From NCBI RefSeq assembly GCF_002887595.1, contig NZ_PEBU01000005.1, positions 1 to 64,000 of the forward strand: DNA of 64,000 nucleotides, written 5' to 3'. Both the position numbers and the translations under genes were made by a program. The notes beneath the pieces are model-generated. The model was not told the origin of the DNA. It searched no databases and worked only from the letters and a program-made list of their open reading frames with translations. How positions within the stretch are numbered: the first letter of the stretch is position 1; every line of letters begins with the position of its first letter. The stretch comes from Bowmanella denitrificans. GTDB lineage: Bacteria; Pseudomonadota; Gammaproteobacteria; Enterobacterales; Alteromonadaceae. This document shows positions 46,285 through 54,910 of this stretch, piece by piece.

Positions 46285-49164
46285 TCAAGCACAATGTTCA
46301 GGCATTGTTTCACTAACTTGGTCCAATAGATAAAGAATAGACTGATAGGGAATGCCCGCATGCTGGCTGAGACCTATTTCACAACTGCGACTGTTAGAGA
46401 CCCCCATATGACAGCCTTGCGGTACTTGCTGTTGCAGGTTTTTCAGGGCACTGGCATTTAATTCCGGGGTGTAAAAGCCCTTGTCACCGGCAAAGCCACA
46501 GCACTGAATATCGTTGGGGATCACCACTTGTTCGGCGCAGGCCCTGGCTAACGCCACCAATTGCTGTTCGGCCTGCAATCGCTTACTGGAACAGGTGACA
46601 TGTAACATCACAGGGCCTGGTATTTTTGATACTTTTAACTTTGGCAGTACATACTGATACACAAACTGCGCGGTCTCCTGCACCTGCAATCCTTCCTGAC
46701 TAAATTGCAGCGCACAAGGAGAGGCATCCACCAGAATAGGCAGTTGCTGCTCCCGGGCCAGCTTCAACAGGGCCTCTTTACTTTGCTGGCGTTTTTGCCC
46801 GGCCAGTTGTTTCAGCCCTTTACTGTCCCAGGGCATACCGCAGCACAGCTCGTCTACATTATCCGGCACCAGCAAACGAAAGCCGGCCTTAGTGAGTACA
46901 CTGGCCATCACTTGGGGCAGTGGACGGCGGTCCAGGGCCTTAGCGTCTGCATCAAACATACGGTTGGCACAGGTTGGAAAATACACCACGCTTTGCCCAT
47001 CGAAATTATCCGCTAGCGCGACTTTTTTAGCTCCGCCCGGCCAGGCCGGAAACCAATTCGGTATGGCCCCCTGGCTCACTTTATTCAGGCCTTTAAACAG
47101 CGTTTGTGTGGTGCCGTCTCCCAACAGATTGCTGGTGACTTTAACCGAATTCAGGGCGAAGCGTGCTATCAGGCCGGTAGCCGCAAAGTGTTTTGCCGCC
47201 ATACCGGCCAGCCAACTGCCCTGCGCGGACTGGCCGCGCAGTTGTTTGATAAATTCGCCAGTGTTAATGCCTACCGGGCAGCGCTCGGCACAAAGTCCGG
47301 TCGCTGCGCAGGTGTCCACCCCAAGATATTGGTATGCCTGATTGATCTGTGCCAGCTCAGAGTCTGAAAAACCATTATCTTCATCCTCACGTAGCCGATG
47401 CAACGCAATGCGCTGACGCGGTGTCAGGCTAAGGTCCCTAGACGGGCAAACCGCTTCACAAAAGCCACATTCAATACATTTATCCAGTTGTGGGTCCACT
47501 GCCGGAATGGGTTTAAGATCCTTCACATGCGCCTTGGCATCCGCATTAATAATCACACCAGGGTTGAGTATGCCGAGGGGATCAAACAGTTGCTTAATCT
47601 TCACCATCAATTGATACGCTTCGTCCCCCCACTCCAGGCGAACAAAAGGTGCCATATTGCGGCCGGTGCCATGCTCGGCTTTTAAAGAACCGCCGTATTC
47701 CACTGCCACCAACTCACCCACCGCCTGCATAAAGTCATCGTAACGTTGGATTTCCTGGGGCTGGTTAAAGGACTGGGTGAACACAAAGTGCAGGTTGCCT
47801 TCCAGGGCATGGCCGAAAATAATCGCCTCGTGATAATCAAAACGGGCAAACAAGGCCTGCAGTTTTTCCACGCCCTCGGCCAGTTTGTCAACAGGAAAGG
47901 CCACATCCTCAATGATTACGGTAGTACCGGCCGGGCGCACCGCACCAACCGCCGGAAACGTGCCTTTGCGAATTGCCCAAAGCGCCTGATTACGCCCTGG
48001 CTCCTGACTAAAAGGAACCTGGGCAAGCAGCTGGGCCGAAAAATGACCGAGTAGCAGCTCTACTGCCTGCAGATGTGCTTGCAGCTCGTCAGCGTCCGGC
48101 CCGGTAACCTCAATCAACAATGCCGCAGCATTGTTATCCAGGTTGTGCATATTGGCGGGCATGGCGGGTTTATCCGCCACACTTTTAAGTGCTCTGGCGT
48201 CCATCAATTCCACTGCACTCACAGGGGCATGAGCCAGCTGTTGCACTGCGTTACAGCAATCACGAATATCAGAGAAAACAAACAGACCTGAGGCCCGATA
48301 CGGCTCATCCGGCACAGTGTGGTAGGTAATATCCGCGATAAAGCCCAGGGTACCCTCGGAGCCAATCATCAGATGCTTGAGCATATCCAGCGGCTTATCA
48401 AAATCCAGCAGAGCATTGATGCCGTATCCTGTGGTGTTTTTCAGGCGGTATTTATGGCGTATTTTTTCACTTAAGGCACTACTGGCCTTGACCTGCCCGG
48501 CTAAGCGCTGCAAGCCATCGAGTAAATCCCTGCGCTGTTGACTGAACAATGCCACACTGTCGGCATCAGCAGTATCCACCCGGCTGCCGTCCGCCAGTAA
48601 CAGATGAATATCCGCCACCGTATGATAGCTGTTGTGCTTGACACCACAGCACATGCCCGAGGCATTGTTGGCGGCAATACCACCAATCTTGCAACTGTCG
48701 ATAGAGGCCGGGTCCGGGCCAATTTTACGCGCAAAGGGCTTCAGCAATTGATTGGCGCTGGCGCCAATCACGCCGGGTTGCAACCAGATTCGCTGGCCGT
48801 TATCCAGCACCCTGGCATTACGCCACTGGTCAGACAAAAGCACCAGAACCGAGTCAGTTACCGCCTGGCCGGATAAACTGGTACCGGCAGCGCGAAATGT
48901 CAGGGGCACAAGATGACGGTCGGCACATTCAATCAGCTTTTGCATCTGCTCAACACTGTCCAGACGCACCACCAATTTGGGTATCAGGCGGTAAAAACTG
49001 GCATCACCGGCATAAGCTAAGCGTCTGGGCAAATCCGCATAAATGCTGTCTGGCGGCAAAAACGCCCCGACCTGCTGCACAAAGCCCTGAAAATCTGACG
49101 GTTGCATTACACCTGCCTGAGCCAATTGTTTATTCTCCCAGTTGTGAAAATTATTCTTATTCAT
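46285..49164 (-). CDS. FAD/Fe-S D-lactate dehydrogenase-like oxidoreductase
   Basis: 959 residues. Domains in order: FAD-binding (LTFRAAGTSLSGQAVTDS, GGIAANNASGMCCG, GSEGTLGFI), FAD-oxidase C-terminal (VEYGGSLKAEHGTGRNMAPFV), two 4Fe-4S motifs (CIECGFCEAVCP; CAATGLCAERCP) and two CCG domains (LCCGMPWDSKG; QCCGFAGDKGF). This is the respiratory D-2-hydroxyacid dehydrogenase plan of Dld-II type. The neighbouring MurQ releases D-lactate from MurNAc-6-P, so D-lactate is the likely substrate; 2-hydroxyglutarate or glycolate are alternatives. It starts 48 bases from the divergent murR-like gene. Confidence 0.88.
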   Translation of the reverse strand: MNKNNFHNWENKQLAQAGVMQPSDFQGFVQQVGAFLPPDSIYADLPRRLAYAGDASFYRLIPKLVVRLDSVEQMQKLIECADRHLVPLTFRAAGTSLSGQAVTDSVLVLLSDQWRNARVLDNGQRIWLQPGVIGASANQLLKPFARKIGPDPASIDSCKIGGIAANNASGMCCGVKHNSYHTVADIHLLLADGSRVDTADADSVALFSQQRRDLLDGLQRLAGQVKASSALSEKIRHKYRLKNTTGYGINALLDFDKPLDMLKHLMIGSEGTLGFIADITYHTVPDEPYRASGLFVFSDIRDCCNAVQQLAHAPVSAVELMDARALKSVADKPAMPANMHNLDNNAAALLIEVTGPDADELQAHLQAVELLLGHFSAQLLAQVPFSQEPGRNQALWAIRKGTFPAVGAVRPAGTTVIIEDVAFPVDKLAEGVEKLQALFARFDYHEAIIFGHALEGNLHFVFTQSFNQPQEIQRYDDFMQAVGELVAVEYGGSLKAEHGTGRNMAPFVRLEWGDEAYQLMVKIKQLFDPLGILNPGVIINADAKAHVKDLKPIPAVDPQLDKCIECGFCEAVCPSRDLSLTPRQRIALHRLREDEDNGFSDSELAQINQAYQYLGVDTCAATGLCAERCPVGINTGEFIKQLRGQSAQGSWLAGMAAKHFAATGLIARFALNSVKVTSNLLGDGTTQTLFKGLNKVSQGAIPNWFPAWPGGAKKVALADNFDGQSVVYFPTCANRMFDADAKALDRRPLPQVMASVLTKAGFRLLVPDNVDELCCGMPWDSKGLKQLAGQKRQQSKEALLKLAREQQLPILVDASPCALQFSQEGLQVQETAQFVYQYVLPKLKVSKIPGPVMLHVTCSSKRLQAEQQLVALARACAEQVVIPNDIQCCGFAGDKGFYTPELNASALKNLQQQVPQGCHMGVSNSRSCEIGLSQHAGIPYQSILYLLDQVSETMPEHCA

Positions 49165-49212
49165 TTACTATGTGCTGAATAGCTTATTTTCGTCACCTTT
49201 GATGGCCGCTAC

Positions 49213-50070
49213 ATGTCAACATTTATAAAAATTAAAGCCATGCGCGACAACCTGTCCACCAGCGAATTAGCGCTGGCGGACTATATTCTGTCCCAGCCTG
49301 AAACCATCCGCGACCTGTCTTCGCAAAAACTGGCCCAGCAAGCCGGGGTCAGCCAGTCCAGCGTGGTGAAGTTCACCCAGAAACTGGGTTACCGCGGTTA
49401 TCCGGATTTTAAATTTGCCATTAACGACAGTCTGCGTACGGCACAGCAGCAGGAAAAGCCCAGGTTACACGGACAAATTTCCCTGGACGACTCCTTCGTC
49501 GCCGTAACGGAAAAACTACTTTCCAGCAAAATCGCCGTGCTAACCAACACCAAAGGCGTTAACGAGCTCCCCACCTATGAGCAGGCAGAAGCCATGTTGC
49601 AAAAAGCCAATCGCATCCTGATCTGCGGGGTTGGCGGTTCGGCGCTGGTTGGCCGGGATTTTTCTTTTAAGCTGCAAAAACTTGGTATGTCGGCCATGGC
49701 CGAGAGCGACAACCATGTACAAATGGCCAACGTAGCCAACTATACCAGCAAGGATCTGCTGTTTGTGATCAGCGAATCCGGCGAAACCCGTGAAGAAGTG
49801 GCCGTCACCGAACTGGCCAAAACCAATGGGGTGATGATCATCAGCCTGACCGGCTATGGCAATAACAGCATTGCCAAGCTGGCAGACGTTAAACTCTACA
49901 CAGTGTCCGACGAAAACTCCGCGCGCTTGTCATCCATTCTGGCCCGCACCGCGCAGGAGTTTGTTATCGACACCTTGTTTATTCTGCTGACACAAGCCTC
50001 ATCTAAGGGCCGCAAGTTACTGGAAGCGTCTAACCAGGCAATCCGCGAGTTTCGCTCTAAGTCCAAATAA
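49213..50070 (+). CDS. murR: RpiR/MurR-family regulator with SIS domain
   Basis: 285 residues. N-terminal RpiR helix-turn-helix (LSTSELALADYILSQPETIRDLSSQKLAQQ, VSQSSVVKFTQKLGYRGYPDFK). The C-terminal sugar-isomerase (SIS) domain (ILICGVGGSALVGRDFSFKL, DLLFVISESGETREEV, ISLTGYGNNSIAKLAD) binds phosphosugars, in MurR MurNAc-6-P. It is placed between the Dld-like gene and the MurNAc operon, so it is the probable local regulator. AT-rich dyads in the gaps at 49145-49192 and 54700-54775 are candidate operators. Confidence 0.88.
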   Translation: MSTFIKIKAMRDNLSTSELALADYILSQPETIRDLSSQKLAQQAGVSQSSVVKFTQKLGYRGYPDFKFAINDSLRTAQQQEKPRLHGQISLDDSFVAVTEKLLSSKIAVLTNTKGVNELPTYEQAEAMLQKANRILICGVGGSALVGRDFSFKLQKLGMSAMAESDNHVQMANVANYTSKDLLFVISESGETREEVAVTELAKTNGVMIISLTGYGNNSIAKLADVKLYTVSDENSARLSSILARTAQEFVIDTLFILLTQASSKGRKLLEASNQAIREFRSKSK

Positions 50071-50075
50071 CCTGC

Positions 50076-50100
50076 TCAGGGGTACAGCAAATACCCCTGA
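50076..50100. terminator. hairpin between convergent murR and namZ
   Basis: Stem TCAGGGGTA / TACCCCTGA with a seven-base loop. The first three bases are the complement of the namZ stop. Placed between convergent genes, so it may act both ways; no clear T run. Confidence 0.5.
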
Positions 50101-51251
50101 CGCTTGCGCTTAAAGGCCTGCAAATCGGCCTGCCAGCTAGCTCTGATCTCTGCTTCGGTTTTACCGTCCGCCAGTGCCAGACGCAGTTTGTCGGTTCCCG
50201 CCAGCTTGTCCATAAATCCTGGGTTGGTGAAAAACGCTTCACCGGCGCTGGCAAACTGCTGATGCCAGACCACCAGATAGCCCAGCTCCAGCCCTTTGGC
50301 CTCTACACCGCGCAAGTCCTGTCCCTTGACGGTTACCCCTTCAAATTTGGGGTGCGTCGACGCACCAGGAATGGAACGGGGCTGAAAGCTAAAAGGCTTG
50401 GCATCCTCAACAAAATGCTGATCGTGCCCTATTACCTGGAAAGGAAAGTCGGTACCCCGGCCGATACTCACCGGCGTCGGCTCGAAAAAACCAAGTGACG
50501 GATAATGTCGGATAGCCACATGATTGGGCAGGTTAGGACTGGGTTTCACCGGCAAGTGATAAGGCATGTCATGACGATAGTTTTGCACCGGGATCACGCT
50601 CAGATTGAGGGGTTTATCGGTTTCCAGCCAGCCTTCCCCGACAATCATCTTTGCCAGCTCTCCCACGGTCATACCATGCACCAGGGGGATCTCATGCATA
50701 CCCACAAAAGAGCGAAAAGCCGGCTCCAATACCGGGCCGTCCACATAGTCACCATTGGGGTTAGGTCTGTCCAGCACCATAAAAGCAATACCCGCCTCGG
50801 CGGCCGCTTCCATCATATAATGCATGGAACTGATATAGGTGTAGTAGCGTACTCCCACATCCTGAATATCAAACAGAATAATGTCCAGATCGGCCATGGC
50901 TTCTGGCTCGGGTTTACGGGTTTTACCGTAAATGGAATACAGCTCTATACCGGTTTTTGCATCCTCCGTTGAATCCACCTTGGCACCGGCATCATGGTCA
51001 CCGCGAAAGCCGTGCTCGGGGGCAAAAATGCGTTGTACTTTCACCCCTCTGGCCAGCAGAAAATCCACCAAATGCTGCTGACCGGCAATGGAGGTTTGGT
51101 TAACCACCAGGCCAACCCGCTTTCCTGCCAGTTGTGGCAGATACAAAGCTTCACGTTCAGCGCCTACCCTGATTTCATCAGCGGTTGGCAAATGCGTGGA
51201 GCAGGCCAGTAGGTTCAGCGCCATCACTAAGCCAAGCAACAGACGCCACAT
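50076..51251 (-). CDS. namZ: NamZ-type exo-N-acetylmuramidase (DUF1343) lipoprotein
   Basis: 391 residues. Lipobox LLACS (Cys17) sends it to the envelope. DUF1343 motifs are clear: GLVVNQTSI, IFAPEHGFRGDHDAG, LYSIYGKTRKPE, ILFDIQDVGVRYYTYISSM, MVLDRPNPNGDYVDGP, FVGMHEIPLVHGMTVGELA. The characterised member of this family, Bacillus YbbC/NamZ, removes MurNAc from the non-reducing end of glycan strands. Its start overlaps the murQ stop by one base (TAATG). Last gene of the four-gene minus-strand operon. Confidence 0.9.
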   Translation of the reverse strand: MWRLLLGLVMALNLLACSTHLPTADEIRVGAEREALYLPQLAGKRVGLVVNQTSIAGQQHLVDFLLARGVKVQRIFAPEHGFRGDHDAGAKVDSTEDAKTGIELYSIYGKTRKPEPEAMADLDIILFDIQDVGVRYYTYISSMHYMMEAAAEAGIAFMVLDRPNPNGDYVDGPVLEPAFRSFVGMHEIPLVHGMTVGELAKMIVGEGWLETDKPLNLSVIPVQNYRHDMPYHLPVKPSPNLPNHVAIRHYPSLGFFEPTPVSIGRGTDFPFQVIGHDQHFVEDAKPFSFQPRSIPGASTHPKFEGVTVKGQDLRGVEAKGLELGYLVVWHQQFASAGEAFFTNPGFMDKLAGTDKLRLALADGKTEAEIRASWQADLQAFKRKRQGYLLYP

Positions 51252-52204
51252 TATTGCGCCTCCCGGGCCTGTTCTACGGCTTTACGCAAGAACCCCTGTT
51301 GCTGTTCAAGCAGCGCTTGGCCGGCCTGCATATCCAATCCGGTGAGTACGTGCAAAATGGCCAGCTTGGCTTTAAAACCGGTTTTGGCCAATGCATCGCG
51401 GGCGGTTTGATGGTCACAGTCGGTAGCCTGCATCACAATACGGATAGCCCGGGCATACAGTTTCTGGTTGCTGGCATTCACGTCCACCATCAGATTTTCG
51501 TAACTCTTGCCGCTACGGATCATGGCCGCGGTGGTCAGCATATTCAGCACCATTTTTTGCGCCGAGCCGGATTTCATGCGGGTGGAGCCGGTCAGGGCCT
51601 CAGGGCCGACCACGGCGCAGATACCGATATCGGCTTCCAGTGTCACGGGGGAGTCAGGATTACAGGTCACGCTGACGGCGGGCGTGCCCAGCGATTTAGC
51701 ATACTGCAGTGCAGATATCACATAAGGTGTGCGGCCGCTGGCGGCGATACCAACCAATACATCGTCGGCGCTGAGGTTGATCTTTTTCAAGTCAGTGATG
51801 GCCAGTTCAGGATCATCTTCCGCCCCTTCCACCGCTTTATACATAGCACCTGCGCCACCAGCAATAATGCCGATAACCTGCTGATCGGTCACACTAAAGG
51901 TAGGTGGACATTCTACTGCATCCAATACCCCAAGACGGCCACTGGTACCGGCACCGATATACACCAGACGCCCGCCCCTGGCGAATGCAGCAACAATTTT
52001 GTCCACCGCCTGAGCAATTAGCGGAATGGCTTGCCTGACCGCCAATGCAACTTTTTGATCTTCCAGATTGATTCTGTCCAGAATCTGCTGGGTGCTCAGC
52101 AGGTCGATATCATAGGTGTGCGGATTGCGTCCTTCAGACACCATCTGGTCCAGTTGCTTCAGCAATACGGATTCGCTTTTCAGCTTGTCTTGGTTCGATG
52201 CCAT
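51251..52204 (-). CDS. murQ: N-acetylmuramic acid 6-phosphate etherase MurQ
   Basis: 317 residues, cytoplasmic. Splits the lactyl ether of MurNAc-6-P to GlcNAc-6-P and D-lactate. SIS fold with [25 protein letters not shown] and [12 protein letters not shown]; the catalytic glutamates correspond to Glu98 (AVECPP) and Glu126 (VEGAED). [17 protein letters not shown] is intact. Its ATG directly follows the kinase stop (TAAATG). Full family length. Confidence 0.95.
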   Translation of the reverse strand: MASNQDKLKSESVLLKQLDQMVSEGRNPHTYDIDLLSTQQILDRINLEDQKVALAVRQAIPLIAQAVDKIVAAFARGGRLVYIGAGTSGRLGVLDAVECPPTFSVTDQQVIGIIAGGAGAMYKAVEGAEDDPELAITDLKKINLSADDVLVGIAASGRTPYVISALQYAKSLGTPAVSVTCNPDSPVTLEADIGICAVVGPEALTGSTRMKSGSAQKMVLNMLTTAAMIRSGKSYENLMVDVNASNQKLYARAIRIVMQATDCDHQTARDALAKTGFKAKLAILHVLTGLDMQAGQALLEQQQGFLRKAVEQAREAQ

Positions 52205-53101
52205 TTATTTGGCTTCCTCATCGTTCAGAAAATCTTTTGCCAACTGGCGCGCTAACAGGCAGGCGCCATCCAAAGCGCTACCGCGAGCGGCCATCAAATT
52301 CAATTCAGTTTCATTTGCAAGGTCAGTCAGGGTCGGCTGAGCCAAACCACCAATGACAATCAGGGGGATATCGGGGCCATACTGTCTGCACGCCATTATC
52401 AGCTTACGTACTTCCTGCAGGTGGCCTGCATATAATCTGCCAGCCAGCGGGCAGCAATCCTTAAGGGCCAGTATTTGAGGTACTAAGGCGGCAAAACGGG
52501 TGGGATTAGCCGCGGCCAGCCAGGTAAGAATCTCTGCTCTTTGTGTGCCCAGCACAGACATTAAATACAAGCCAAGTTGACTTGGGCTTTGCTGCAGATC
52601 CAGTTCCCACAGCAACTGACTGACGGCATTAACGCCGAGCCGGGCACCACTGCCTTCATCGCCGACCAGCAAGCCCCATCCCCCCACCATGGTTTCCCGG
52701 CCTGTGTTATCCAGCACCATGGCTACCGAGCCTGTCCCCAGTGCCACCACTGCCGCAGGCTGCCCAAGGTTAGCACCATAGGCAGAGGTTTTGGCGTCAC
52801 TCACAATGTCGGCTTTGCCAAACGCCCGTTCCAGTAGTTCCAGCGCCTGATAACGCAAATGTCGGTTACCGGCCCCTGCCAGTCCGGCCAGAGCCCACAT
52901 TTGCTGCATGTCACAACCAGCCTGGCCAGCCAGTTGCCTGGCTAACTGCAAAATCTGCGCAACGGCCGATTCTACGCCCAGAGACAAGGACGAGGCATCG
53001 CCCCTGGCTTCCCATTGTTGTCCGCTGGGCAAATGTTCGAGTCTGGCCAGGGTCTTACTGCCGCCGCCATCCACGCCCAGAATGTATTGAACCTGCTTCA
53101 T
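52205..53101 (-). CDS. murK: BadF/BadG-family MurNAc/GlcNAc kinase
   Basis: 298 residues. ASKHA-type kinase: LGVDGGGSKTLARL (phosphate 1), VALGTGSVAM (phosphate 2), GGWGLLVGDEGSGARLG and VIGGLAQPTLTDLA. The family includes Clostridium MurK, which phosphorylates MurNAc and GlcNAc. Lying directly between murQ and the symporter, phosphorylation of imported MurNAc is the most likely role; GlcNAc kinase is the alternative. TGATG overlap with the symporter stop. Confidence 0.88.
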   Translation of the reverse strand: MKQVQYILGVDGGGSKTLARLEHLPSGQQWEARGDASSLSLGVESAVAQILQLARQLAGQAGCDMQQMWALAGLAGAGNRHLRYQALELLERAFGKADIVSDAKTSAYGANLGQPAAVVALGTGSVAMVLDNTGRETMVGGWGLLVGDEGSGARLGVNAVSQLLWELDLQQSPSQLGLYLMSVLGTQRAEILTWLAAANPTRFAALVPQILALKDCCPLAGRLYAGHLQEVRKLIMACRQYGPDIPLIVIGGLAQPTLTDLANETELNLMAARGSALDGACLLARQLAKDFLNDEEAK

Positions 53102-54666
53102 CAGCTTGCCAGCACCTTGTTGTTTCTACCCGACCAGCACACCACAAAAGCGATCGTGGTGCCGATACACAGCTGCCAGGTGAAGCCCAGGTTAAATTGC
53201 CAGTCCTCGGGCAGCAGCAAACTCTGGATATAGGGCTGCATGGCCAGTGTGACCACAAAGCCGGTGATAAGCGCCGCCAGTACCGACGCAGAGCTGCCGC
53301 CTTGGGTGAACAAGGTGGTAAAATACACCCCCAGCAAACCACTGTAGGAAAACACCATCACCGACAAAGCAAAGGCCAGTAGCGGCATATCGGAATACTG
53401 CTGCCAGTAGTAACAAAGAATCGCCATCGCGGATAACGCCACGGCAGCGACCACCATACCCATTTGCCCCGCCCAGACGTAATGGGCTTCTTCTCTATTA
53501 CCGCGTTTTTCCATCATGGGGCGGTATAAGTCCTGAACCAGCACAGACGACATCGCATTAAGACCAGAATTGAGGGTGGATAACGCCGCCGCAATCACAC
53601 CGACCGTAACCAGGCCTCTTACTCCCACGGGAATTTCATTCAACACGTAATACATAAAGATGGTGATTTGCTCACCTTCAAAACTTTGCACTATGGGCTG
53701 ACCAGCCTCGCTCAGCATTAGATCGGGGCGTTGGTAAAACACATACAGCAACAGACCAATAATAATAAACAGCGCCATCACCGGGATCACCATCACGACC
53801 GACCAGATTAGGGCTTTGGCACCTTGTTTGGCATCTTTACAGCTTAGCATCCGTTGGGTCATGTCCTGGTCCAGACCGAAAGCGGCAATATTCAGCAGCA
53901 CAAATCCGGTAATAGCTGACCACACCGTAAATACCCCGCCGGGGCTGAAATCCAGCCGCCAGTCAAACAGAGTTAGCTTGGACATTTCACGATCTGCAGG
54001 ATTCGCCAGCGCATCCAGAATCGTCGGCCAGTCGGCCGGAATGCTCACCGCCAGAAAATAAATCACAAACAGTGCGGCTCCCACATACACGGCGCACTGA
54101 ATCACGTCACTGACAATCACTGACTTCAAGCCCCCCACAAAAGAGTAAGCCAGTCCGACTATGGTCAGAATCAACACCGCACTGATAACACTGGTGGCCT
54201 GAATATCACCAAACAGGATCATAGCCACCGCAATGGCGGCCATATACAATCTGGCCCCGCTGGCAAACACTCTGCCAAACAGGTACATAATACCGGCCTG
54301 ACGTTTGGCCGACGCACCAAAGCGCTGCTCAAGCAGCTCATATACCGTGGTGACACGCATGGCATAGAAGCGTGGAATTAAAAAAACCGCCACCCCAAAC
54401 GCAGCAACAAAGGCACCGATATTGGTGGCCAGATAGCTGAAATCATTGCGATAGCCCTGGTCTGGTCCGCCCAGAAAGGTAGCGGCAGACTGTGAGGTGG
54501 CCAGCACAGAAATCGCTACCATCCAGATGGGCATTTTATTGCCGCCAAGAAAATAATCTGCGGTAGTGGTGGCTTTTTGCCTGCTGTAGTACCAGCCGGT
54601 AACGGCCATCACGACAAAATAGGCGGTAAACACCAGCCAGTCCTGCCAGGCAAATTGGCTATGCAT
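53101..54666 (-). CDS. sodium:solute symporter (SSS), probable MurNAc/GlcNAc importer
   Basis: 521 residues with about 13 membrane helices. SSS family features: YFLGGNKMPIWMVAISVLATSQSAATFLGGP near residue 37, VTTVYELLEQRFG, SFVGGLKSVIVSD, AALSTLNSGLNAMSSVLVQDLYRP. It replaces the PTS transporter used by E. coli and Bacillus for MurNAc, which explains the need for a separate kinase. First gene of the operon. Substrate is inferred from context only. The C-terminus ends in a basic tail. Confidence 0.9.
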   Translation of the reverse strand: MHSQFAWQDWLVFTAYFVVMAVTGWYYSRQKATTTADYFLGGNKMPIWMVAISVLATSQSAATFLGGPDQGYRNDFSYLATNIGAFVAAFGVAVFLIPRFYAMRVTTVYELLEQRFGASAKRQAGIMYLFGRVFASGARLYMAAIAVAMILFGDIQATSVISAVLILTIVGLAYSFVGGLKSVIVSDVIQCAVYVGAALFVIYFLAVSIPADWPTILDALANPADREMSKLTLFDWRLDFSPGGVFTVWSAITGFVLLNIAAFGLDQDMTQRMLSCKDAKQGAKALIWSVVMVIPVMALFIIIGLLLYVFYQRPDLMLSEAGQPIVQSFEGEQITIFMYYVLNEIPVGVRGLVTVGVIAAALSTLNSGLNAMSSVLVQDLYRPMMEKRGNREEAHYVWAGQMGMVVAAVALSAMAILCYYWQQYSDMPLLAFALSVMVFSYSGLLGVYFTTLFTQGGSSASVLAALITGFVVTLAMQPYIQSLLLPEDWQFNLGFTWQLCIGTTIAFVVCWSGRNNKVLAS

Positions 54667-54910
54667 TGGTACCTCGCTTATTCACACTGGTTGCCGATGA
54701 TGGCATTTCCCATTGATGAAATTTTTTATACTGATATGATTCCATTCTAATGAATAATTAATTCCAAATGCCAGTAAAATTTACCTTTTATCTGCTGTTG
54801 CCGTACAGTCTGCTGTCGGCACCGAACTCAGAGCGCCCAATGAATAGGCAATTTGCCACATTACTTATCCATTCGGCGCACTAAGTGATAATGTTCCTAC
54901 AGGAGAAGTT
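54667..54910. promoter_or_regulatory. divergent control region, symporter operon / nagZ
   Basis: The 244-base gap holds the promoters of both directions. It contains an 8-bp inverted repeat, TGGCATTT (54701-54708) and AAATGCCA (54766-54773), and an inner dyad ATTC-TAAT-GAAT (54744-54755) in AT-rich DNA. They are candidate binding sites for the RpiR/MurR protein encoded nearby, on position only. Confidence 0.45.
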
